In this document: one piece after another, positions 56,000 through 64,000 of the stretch
How the letters are laid out: each line of letters opens with the position of its first letter
Numbering within the stretch: position 1 is the first letter of the stretch
NCBI GenBank assembly: GCA_032622095.1
Contig: CP136069.1
Location: forward strand, 49,768,760-49,832,759
Direction: 5' to 3'
DNA: 64,000 nucleotides
Origin: Siphonodentalium dalli
Lineage: Eukaryota > Mollusca > Scaphopoda > Gadilida > Siphonodentaliidae
The notes under the pieces: generated by a model
Told to the model about the DNA's origin: nothing
The model's database searches: none
What the model saw: only the letters and a program-made list of their open reading frames with translations
Position numbers and translations under genes: made by a program

Positions 56000-57124
56000 A
56001 TATAGCATGTTTGGATCTAAAATTGCCAGATGGAAAATGGTTGGACAGTGTGTGTGGTCGGGCATATATAGATCTATGGGTATAATCAAGAGAACTTTCG
56101 TCAGTTTAGAACCAGATACATTTAGCTACTTGTATAGGGTCCATGGTGAGATCAATCCTGGAATATTGCAACACGGCTTGGAACACTCATTACAAGAACA
56201 GAAGCACGACCATTGAATAGGTGCAGAGGCGAGCAACAAAATGGTGCCGAAATTTCGAAAATTAAGTTATAGAGACAGAATGATAAACCTCTGTTTGATG
56301 TCCTAAAATATCGCCGATTCAGAGGTGATATGCTAGAGACATACAAATACGAGAATGAAGTACACAACGTGGGTGAGAGTAAACCGTTCGAGCGGGTGGA
56401 GAACACCAGCACGAGGGGTACAGTATATACCAGTCAGAAGAAGTGGTTTATTGAGGCACGCCTTTATTGCGATATTGAGCGCGCTTAATTTCGAAAAAGG
56501 CGCGATTATATCGAAATACCAAAAATCTGTCGCGCTTATTGTTGCTATATTGAGCGCAGAATATTGAGATATTAAGTGCGCATTGTCACAATATTGAGCG
56601 CGACAAAATTTCATACAGACCCGATAGTGTTCTATTTATATTAGATAAATACTGTGCATATAGTGTACATATAGCATTTACAACTATAATTATATACAAA
56701 TCTAAAACATTGTCTCTAATTATGCCAAACGGGTAGTTTCAAAATTTTAAGTTGCAATATTAAGCACGCGATATCGCAATATTAAGCGCGAAATATTGCG
56801 ATATTAAGCGCAAAATATTGCAATAATATCGCAAGCGGCGCGCTTATAAGCATTTCCGCTTGCAATGAAAATAGCGCGCTTAATATACCACTTCTTTTGA
56901 ATGGTACTGTAACAGATATGAAATTGGCATATACGAGCTCATCGAAGGATATCGAGATATCCGTCTTCTGTAACCGAGTTGTTTTCAGCTGGAATGCCCT
57001 GCCTGACTATATTGTACAATCGCAAACACTAGCAGGATTAAAAACTCTATTGGACAATCATTTCCGCTCAATGCGGTACGAATATGATGCGGAAGGGATG
57101 GATTGTCATGTAGTAAAATAACAT
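56000..57124 (+). pseudogene. LINE reverse-transcriptase C-terminal half, split by a MITE
   Basis: Pieces in order are MGIIKRTFVSLEPDTFSYLY, then in another frame RSILEYCNTAWNTHYKNRST and a stop before VQRRATKW, then RFRGDMLETYKYENEV and STRG. After the MITE comes KDIEISVFCNRVVFSWNALP and LKTLLDNHF. This is the standard order of the thumb and C-terminal region in non-LTR reverse transcriptases (IEYxxxxW, VQRRATK, RGDMIE, FFxNRVVxxWNxLP, FKxxLD). At least two frameshifts and one stop show it is inactive. The reading frame resumes across the MITE with one TA duplication. Confidence 0.8.
56421..56909. mobile_element. Tc1/mariner-type MITE inserted in a LINE
   Basis: TA at 56419-56420 and 56910-56911 flank ends CAGTATATACCAGTCAGAAG and, inverted, CAGTACCATTCAAAAGAAGT; both continue with GTGGTxTATTxAG. 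The interior near both ends is filled with GCGCTTAATATTGCGATATT-type strings. It has no coding region; 489 bp. Removing it and one TA rejoins the LINE, so the limits are firm. Confidence 0.85.
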
Positions 57125-58282
57125 TAGATATAATCCGGAATTAACAGTCATTCGACTCGTTCTGTGTATTTTGATGTTATGTTATGCTATGATATTGTAT
57201 TTTGTATCTATTTTGTCCACCACTTTTTCTTATCTCAAACAAATTGTGGTATCATAATGGAACAGTGTCAGCTTAAATCACACTAAAATAAGTTTACATA
57301 GAATATGTAAGTAAATTGAGAGGAAAAAATAACCATTATTGGTAACAGACATGCATCTTGGAAATCCACAATATCATCCTCAATTGAAATGGGTACGAAT
57401 TATTATATATGAGAACGCTCTTTATTTCAATGTGTCTCCAACTTTTTGGAAACAAAAGAATGAACGTTATCTATTGCACGCCCGATAACCCTATAGGCTG
57501 GTGGCTGTGGGTAGGTATATTGCTGTAGTGATATTGCGTGGCGGGTTTCTCAACCAAGGTATGTTTTAGATTATAATTGATCAAATACGCTATAAAAGGT
57601 CAGATTTTATTATCACGTCAGATGCAGTAATGTCTAATTTATAAGTTGAACCTCTTGGTAACAATTTGGCATTGTAGAATACGTTGTTTGAAGACAAAAT
57701 ATCTCGGATTCTGTCGACTTTTTCAAACTTTCAAAGTAAACAAACTCCCAAATTTGCTCAGCATGTCGATTTGTAAGTTATTTTCGTGGATACATGTGGT
57801 ATAATATCTCAGTGACAAGACAAACATGACTGCGAACTCAAATAATGAATTTTTCAGTTAAAAAAAGCTATTTGACATACTGTCCCGTCAATATTTTGTG
57901 GTAGTCATATTGAATAGGCCAACACCGAGAGGATAGACATATGGCAAACACAGATACGCATGTAGCACAATGATCAATAGTGGTTTTAGTCTGAGAAAAA
58001 CGCTTTTGTGATGCTATATTATTCACAGTGCTGTAAATTCACATCGTCCATGAGTCAGGAAACATACACTACTTATTTCCAAGAACTAAATACTGGCAGT
58101 TGTAATGTAAAACGTTTTAACTGTGACAAACTTGCAAAATGGGGTTTTAATTGAAAATGGGGAAAGTATAGCCCAAACTATTCAGCATATTTTAATGTAA
58201 AAAAATGAGCCATGCCAGCACTACATATAGATAATATAGCTACCATTTATAGCCAGTTTTATTTTTGGCGTTCTGCAAAAGA
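57125..58282. other. No recognised gene
   Basis: The first part is probably the 3' UTR of the preceding LINE. AACGCTCTTTAT occurs at 57413-57424. No coding sequence recognised. Confidence 0.35.
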
Positions 58283-58440
58283 ACAGGTTAGCCCGACACT
58301 GGCGTGGTTCGTCTCGTGGCTTTGTTCGAAAAAGCAATTGCAACAGCTTCCGAGACACGTATGCTGCACCTAGGTGTAAAATTTCGTCGAAATCCGCCAG
58401 TTTTACCCGATTTGACCTTGAATTGATCAGTAGGCTTCAA
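58283..58440 (-). mobile_element. Helitron-like fragment
   Basis: On the minus strand the 3' end reads CACGCCAGTGTCGGGCTAAC then CTG, close to the unit-4 end at 50314, but CTAG is lost. The interior GGTCAAATCGGGTAAAACTG matches the unit-1 and 59-kb type. The 5' end is missing. Confidence 0.55.
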
Positions 58441-59082
58441 TATTCGACACGACAATTGACTGCCGTGGGCCACGGACTGCCGTAACAGTTGATAACATGT
58501 TCACATTCGGCGGATCGGGCACTGCGGTCAGTCAAAAAACATAACGCGCACGCTATAACTCCGGTATTACAAACGTACGCGGCATAGGAAGGGTCAGGCA
58601 CCCCTCGGCATGAATTGAAACAGTATGGCGACCCAGGATAATTACTCTGCTGATAAACACACGCAGACAATATACATTTGATAATCATACCTCAGCCAAA
58701 GTGCGATTTTGGTACATTTAGATTTTATATTTTTTTTTTTTAATTTGATTTTTGGTTTTGTTGCTTTTAGAATACATTACTTGCTCTAAACTGTTTTTCA
58801 CAATTACATGTATCGAATAAAATGACTGCAAGATGTATTGGTATATGCAAATGTTTGCAGAAAATGAGATCGAACATATGTACCATTCGTGGATTCTCAG
58901 ATCCATGCATAAAATTTCGCAAACGATAAAGGGCGTTTACGTTTTCTTTATATATGTTGATCTTTTAAAAATTTTGATTTAAAAACAATTGTAATTCAAT
59001 TGAGTAGTTGTCACTAAAAACAAGCATTCTGATTGGCCGAGAGCGGCTAACTTTCGTTGTCGATTCACCAACATCGGCCGCT
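58441..59082. other. No recognised gene
   Basis: A slightly GC-richer part at 58440-58640 has open frames but no domain. GATAAAGGGCGTTTAC at about 58925 resembles the shared ATAAAGAGCGTT motif. Confidence 0.35.
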
Positions 59083-59826
59083 TCAGCGTATATATTTTGG
59101 AAGATATGTCTGTGTGTCTGTGTGTATGTGTGTCTGTAATCGATGGACTCGAAAACGGCCGAGCCGATATCGATGAAACTTGGTGTATGGGGGTATTTTC
59201 GCCGGGGAGTGACATAGGCCTGTTAATTTGACCGTGCGACGTGACATTGACCTTGAAATCGGGTAATTTCAAGGTCAAACGCCCGAATATCACGGGATTT
59301 CGATGAAACTTGGTATGTGGGGGTACTTTCGGTCGGGAAGTGGCATTGGCCTATTAATTTGCCCGTGCGACGTGACCTTGACCTTGAAATCGGGTCATTT
59401 CAAGGTCAAACTCTCGAATATCACGGGATTTCGATGAAAATTAGTGTCTAGGGATACTTTCGTATGAGGAGTCTCATAAGCCTATTCATTTACCCGTGCG
59501 ACGTGACCTTGACCTTGAAATCGGGTCAATTCAAGGTCAAATCGCGAATTTTGATGGGATTTCGACGATATTTGATACGTAGGGTAACTTTTGTCCACTG
59601 GGTGTTTTGGACGGGTCGAGTCGTGAGCCCGACCTGACCATGACCTTCAAAATGATCAATTCAAGGTCAAATCTGGTAAAACCGGATGGATTTCGACGGG
59701 TATTTTTGTCGGGTACTTTTGTCCGGGCAGTGTTTTGGACGGGTCAAATCGTGACCCCACCTGACCTTGACCTTCAAAATGGTCAGTTCAAGGTCAAAGC
59801 CCGGACGAAGTCGGGTCACCTTCTAG
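59083..59826 (+). mobile_element. Helitron-like element, plus orientation
   Basis: The 5' end is TCAGCGTATATATTTTGGAA followed by GTCTGTGTGTCTGTGTG. The 3' end is CCCGGACGAAGTCGGG, TCACCTT, CTAG and then T, a canonical Helitron terminus. The interior carries about five copies of a unit of roughly 120 bp with GACCTTGACCTTGAAATCGG and TTCAAGGTCAAA. The base before TC is T rather than A. Confidence 0.8.
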
Positions 59827-59849
59827 TAGATTATATAATATAAAATATA

Positions 59850-60290
59850 TTGGTTTCATGAACGCACCACCTCAGAATTCCGTTGAAACAAATAATCCTT
59901 CAAATTAATACAAACAATACGGCTTATTACTACAGGTTTATCATTCACCACACTAGAAAACCTCTCAATTCGGACCAAAAATAAACTAATAGGATCTAAT
60001 ACACGCCCGATACTTCGCAATACGACCTTTATTCTACATTCCAACTAAGACATACTTCATCAGCAAAGCTAGATGTTAAATTATGCATTGTGTTCCCGAA
60101 ATAAAATCTTCCAGAATGGCCCAGCCATTGTTTATACCAAAATATCGAAAGCAATGAACGCGGTCATAAAAGTTACATACTGCAACAATGAGACAACCAT
60201 AAATATACATCCACGAAAACCCGAAATGTGTTGCCCTGCGAGATATCACACATCGTCCCATAGCTCCATTGACACGGCCATATCAGCCTT
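59850..60290 (+). repeat. Interspersed family G, plus copy
   Basis: Inverted match to 33835-34190 over the whole length, ending with CGAGATATCACACATCGTCC and CATTGACACGGCC. Confidence 0.6.
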
Positions 60291-60299
60291 ACTACTTTT

Positions 60300-61240
60300 T
60301 CCTAAAATAACTCCCATCGCGTGAACCCCGAAATGTGTTGTGAAATTAAAATCGCGCCTCCTATCGTACTGGGCCAGACTAATTTGCATGCCTATAAACA
60401 GAATCCCACTACAATTATATTATGTAATGATTATCTTGTTTAACTCTGGATATTTTAACAGTAAGTGGATGATGGGAATCATCCGCGACACAATTAATTC
60501 TTTGGGCATGAGTAATCTATGGACCAATCAGAGTGTGATAAGCCCTAATCGCTTTACTTCGTCCATTGGTCGCAAATTACACGATGTATTTATATAGGAG
60601 TGGTGGGAATCTATCTCGAAATCAAGCAAGTTTGCATTTTATAGAATTATTAAGACAAATTTCGAAAGAGAACACTACCTATCTCTGGACAACAACAGAT
60701 TTGTACACAACCTGATATCTGAGAACAAGAAATCACAAACTATCCGTTGAACAGGGCTCATGGTACAATGTTGACTACTCGGAACGGCAATGTACCCTCT
60801 GTAATTTAGAACTGGGCGATGAATACCACATTATACTTAAGTGCTCACAAATCCACGAGTTGAGACTGAGATATATTCGCCCTTATTATTTTCGAAGACC
60901 AAACTCACATAAGTTACTGCAATTATTTAATTACCGAAATGAAAAACACAAGGAACATGTCGGAAATGTCTTAGACTTGTTTAAGTCCTCTTGATGCTAA
61001 GTAGCATTCATAACACAAACCTCACTAACTGGACCACATCTAAAAGCAACAAGCATAAACATTACTATATTTGCGTATATATGTACTCTATATATAACGC
61101 ATGTGCATGCATATGTATTATGTATCTGATTCTGTAATTCTATAATCTGTTAAATCACTATATGATGACCAGAATAAATTGAATTGAATTGCCAGATATC
61201 CCCATCGCTCCACTGGCACGGCCAGAATAGCGAAGCAGTA
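60300..61240 (+). repeat. Family G fragment interrupted by a LINE
   Basis: ACCCCGAAATGTGTTGT at 60326 and AGATATCCCCATCGCTCCAC with TGGCACGGCCAGA after 61193 are consecutive parts of the family G repeat. The LINE lies exactly between them. Confidence 0.55.
60331..60994 (+). pseudogene. LINE ORF2 C-terminal fragment, stop and frameshift
   Basis: The translation runs LKSRLLSYWARLICMPINRI, then LWTNQSVISPNRF, IGRKLHDVFI, a TAG, EWWESISKSSKFAFYRIIKT, and in a shifted frame LRTRNHKLSVEQGSWYNVDY, then RQCTLCNLELGDEYHIILKC and ending NVLDLFKSS before the stop. CxxC with EYHxxxxC is the usual zinc-knuckle-like end of this LINE group. The TAG near 60596 and a frameshift near 60720 make it inactive. 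The 3' part runs to AATAAATTGAATTGAATTG at about 61173-61191, a typical tandem tail. Confidence 0.8.
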
Positions 61241-61389
61241 AACACCCATACTATGGGGGTAATATGTTGTACTAAGTATTACTTAATTAAAATGTTCATT
61301 GCCGAAAAGTTATCTGAAATCATAATATATTTACCTTACCTATGTTAGCAGTTTTAAATCAATCGTATCAGCGGTGCGAAGCACCTTTT
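61241..61389. other. Short spacer
   Basis: Between two LINE copies; nothing recognised. Confidence 0.35.
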
Positions 61390-62497
61390 AGGATAGGATA
61401 GGATAATTTATTTACAATATACACATGAATAATACAATGGAAGTAACACATAAAAGGTAATGTTGTATATTGTTGGGGGTTAGCCTAGCCCTATTCGGCT
61501 GTCTTCCTGCTACCCCCTATATCACTATAAATAATTGAATCGATGGCTTGTATTTCATATCCACGCACACGTACAGACTATAATCATATACATATAAAAG
61601 TATCTAGAACATAGTATTTAGGGCATATCACAAACAAGTATCGGTGTGGTTGTGAGACAATCCAGACTAGTTATAAGATCGATAATGCATTATCTCTCCA
61701 TAATAATGTTTTGAACTTTTCATATTTTCTAACACATATGAACAGTTTCGATTCCAGTTCCATGGGCATTTTAAGAACAAAGTATTTAGTTTTTATAAGA
61801 GGAATCTATATAGATCGCCGGAAAGTCTTTTTGTTGAGTGAGGTTTAGGGATAATTCAAATTAACAGTACAGATATATAATGTTTATATGTATGTCTAGT
61901 GGTATAGGGTCATTGTTAGAGAAATCCTAATGATGTACATGTACGGTATAGTATTATGATGCATGGTAGTATATGGGCATTTTCAGGAACGAGAATGCGA
62001 TAGTGTGAACACCGGTGTGAAGTATACAATGAATGTTCGTATTATTTAAAAGCACAGTCGGGACATCCTTTGTTTTTACATCGTACATTTTCTGGGTAAT
62101 TTCTCAGCATGGCTATCTGTAAGCGCTTCTTCAGTGTGTGTCTGCTTTGGCAAGATGTATAATCTTTTTCCATATTGTTCCATGTTGTGGGGAAGGCGTG
62201 GTGTGGTAGTTTTCCTGACCAGTCAGTTCTGGGTAGTTCTAATAGTACGGGATTCGGGTGTCTAGGTGTTGATTTTGCTCGTTTGTTGTACATCATTCCA
62301 AAAGACGCGGACAGGCGATTATAACACCAGTCATGCATGAAAATTGACGAATTGAGAGTGTGTAAGTCATATATTTTCAAGATTTTCTCTTTTTTAAAGA
62401 GTGGATCTGTGTGACTCCTGTACTTCTTATTGCATATTATACGCAATGCTCGTTTTTGTAATAGGAATATTTTCTTGACTTGACTTTTATGATAGCC
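61390..62497 (-). mobile_element. LINE 3' portion, minus strand
   Basis: Coding tail followed by about 650 bp of 3' UTR ending in (ATCCT)n at 61390-61408 on the minus strand. The simple-repeat tail fixes the 3' end. The 5' side is truncated at a stop near 62498. Confidence 0.7.
62042..62497 (-). pseudogene. LINE ORF2 C-terminal fragment
   Basis: The frame reads KKIFLLQKRALRIICNKKYR, SHTDPLFKKEKILKIYDLHT, then FPTTWNNMEKDYTSC and LKKRLQIAMLRNYPENV, ending CKNKGCPDCAFK. LQKRALRII, HTxPLFxxxKILxxxDL and the late WNxL are hallmarks of the C-terminal part of jockey/CR1-type reverse transcriptases. The last 150 codons are intact, but nothing upstream survives. Confidence 0.75.
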
Positions 62498-63236
62498 TTA
62501 TACGGGTATAGAGCATATGAATTTATATCGAGATAAGTTGTACAGCGTAAATGTAACTATACGCAGGCTCCAAATGAATAGCACTGTCCACGATTGAATA
62601 GAATATAAAAGATTCAGTGACATTTTATGCACATCGTTCACTAACAATACTACGGGTTATATAATAGAAAGGAATGTGAACAATGGTCCGTTTGAATTTT
62701 AAATAGGTATAGTATGAAAGTAGGCACATATAGCGTAGAGGTTATGCGATGATTTTAAATAAGTTCGTACATAATATGATATACCCACATACCTCGTACA
62801 ATGCGATCATTATTTTTTGTGACGAGATATATTATTCAGTTGTAAAAGGGGGCAATAAATTAAATTTAGGCTTTGAATGCAGGTTTCTCACAACTACAAT
62901 TATAATTTGGACAGCGCTCACTAGTTCGTGTAGGTTAAGGAGGCGTGTCTTTTCAAAAAATCTCATTTTCAAACTAACAATTTGAAGGGGATAATCATTA
63001 TCCTGTATAACCAATGTATGCTATAGTACTATTCCAACACCTGTTCACCCCCATAATATGAGAGATATGTTAAAATTATGTAAAAAGTGGGTTTCAGGTA
63101 CGTCGATAGACAGTTTAACAGGAAATATTAAACAAAAACAACACACTGCATTATCTAGACCACGAACCCAACTATAGGGCATGCGCTCAGTCTACCACCT
63201 GAAATCATGAATGTCACGAAATCATGAAATAAGGAG
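62498..63236. other. No recognised gene
   Basis: AT-rich. A weak tRNA-like string on the minus strand near 63160-63210 was judged insufficient. Confidence 0.35.
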
Positions 63237-63640
63237 GAGGTCAAGTGACCAATTTTGAATGGGGATTTCCATGCAAATCTCCCCAGCAAAAGTTATATAT
63301 GAAGCAATTGTCTAGGAACTAAAGCAGCCATATCATTAAACAGAGATAACATTTATCTGGCGGCTGGGCTTGGTAAATTGGCAATGTTTGCTATAAATTT
63401 ATTTTTGAGAATATTTTTTCTGGAAATACAACACTTGATCTAGGTTTGAAAAATCAATAAAAAATAAAAAATCAATAAATCAACATTCTAATGGAACAAA
63501 TTACAACCCGACCTGCCAGATAAATGTATATTGTTTTCAATACCGCACAAAGTCATACCCAGAAATATTTGCAACTCTGCAACTTTTGCTGCGGATATTA
63601 GCATGCAAATGGCCATTCAAAATTGGTCACTTAAATAAAA
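63237..63640. mobile_element. Palindromic MITE
   Basis: GTCAAGTGACCAATTTTGAA followed by TGGGGATTTCCATGCAAAT at the left is mirrored by the inverse arm ATTTGCATGC... at 63600-63640 (AAGTGACCAATTTTGAATGG). A solo arm occurs at 10504. Non-coding; the target duplication was not resolved. Confidence 0.65.
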
Positions 63641-63779
63641 AAACAATCCCGGTATCGAAAAAAATTATATATATAACAGAATACATTGGCACAGGGTTTT
63701 AAGCCGACTAAATGTTCTATTGTGGAAACTTTTAACACGATGTTTATGTCCCCAAAAAACAAAAACAAAACAGCCGTTT

Positions 63780-63860
63780 GCGATATGGAACAGAAAAGAG
63801 CGTTCCGTATTAGTGTATCCCTAATATGGAAGAAATAAAGAGCGTTTGTTTCACTTCTGT
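63780..63860 (+). repeat. Fragment related to the TTAA MITE arms (AAAGAGCG motifs)
   Basis: AAAAGAGCGTTCCGTATTAG, CCTAATATGGAAGAAATAAA and GAGCGTTTG follow the same order as 29802-29856 (AAAGAGCGTT, CTGATATGGAACTAATAAAG, AGCG). Truncated or diverged copy near the window end. Confidence 0.5.
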
Positions 63861-64000
63861 GTGAAAAATTTAAAACAGGTGGCAAATAGCATATGAAGAC
63901 TGTATATCAATATATATATATCAATATTAAAAACCTATAGTATACCGCCTTCCAATTTACGTATACATAATTTGGTAGCTCGAATGAGCCGTGTCCGTTT

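Noticed and set aside
63160-63215. tRNA-like sequence on the minus strand
   Set aside because: An A-box-like TGGTAGACTGAGCGCA is followed by GGGTTCG, but the B box and acceptor stem do not fit a tRNA fold.

Overview
This window reads as intergenic or intronic DNA of a eukaryote, most likely a marine invertebrate and probably a lophotrochozoan such as a mollusc. The sequence is AT-rich. No long reading frame, operon or ribosome-binding-site pattern is present. Many decayed non-LTR retrotransposons with frameshifts, MITEs, microsatellites and Helitron-like repeats are, and the ATGTACATGTA string common in molluscan DNA recurs. The animal-group assignment is inference; the eukaryotic assignment is firm.

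Layout. Bases 484-8639 hold two inverted copies of one long-TIR DNA transposon. The first copy carries a second transposon with CTTAGTCA-rich ends, which in turn holds a Tc1/mariner-like remnant. A hAT-like element with poly-G ends follows at 8718-9283. Bases 10-20 kb hold short tandem repeats, a degenerate array with GCCATTTTGG-type motifs, a perfect 31-bp-stem hairpin and a possible TAZ-like zinc-finger fragment. Bases 20-29 kb hold piggyBac-like MITEs, a dead LINE 3' end, an isolated Helitron-like element and divergent direct repeats. At 29.6-32.6 kb two nearly identical 500-bp TTAA-flanked MITEs in opposite orientation bracket a broken SAP/SWIM-domain gene. Bases 33-40 kb hold a fold-back element with one arm amplified in tandem, a Harbinger-type MITE, and the only convincing host-like coding pieces: one cupin_5 (DUF985-type) exon with splice signals and a phase 1-1 exon of unknown family, each with a truncated second copy nearby. 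Bases 42.9-45.9 kb are a head-to-tail repeat array and 46.0-46.4 kb a probable SINE pair. At 48,175-52,561 six Helitron-like elements sit head to tail. Bases 53-64 kb hold minisatellites, a trinucleotide block, four dead LINEs (one split by a TA-flanked MITE), another Helitron-like copy and a palindromic MITE.

No complete host gene is visible, so there is no gene network to describe. The relationships that can be read are nesting orders: MITE into LINE, LINE into older repeat, element into element. The most interesting features are the SAP/SWIM gene between matching inverted MITEs, the six-unit Helitron-like array whose internal repeats each carry an NRF1-type palindrome, and the cupin_5 exon with its partial duplicate. 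All similarity statements come from reading and aligning by eye; no search was run.
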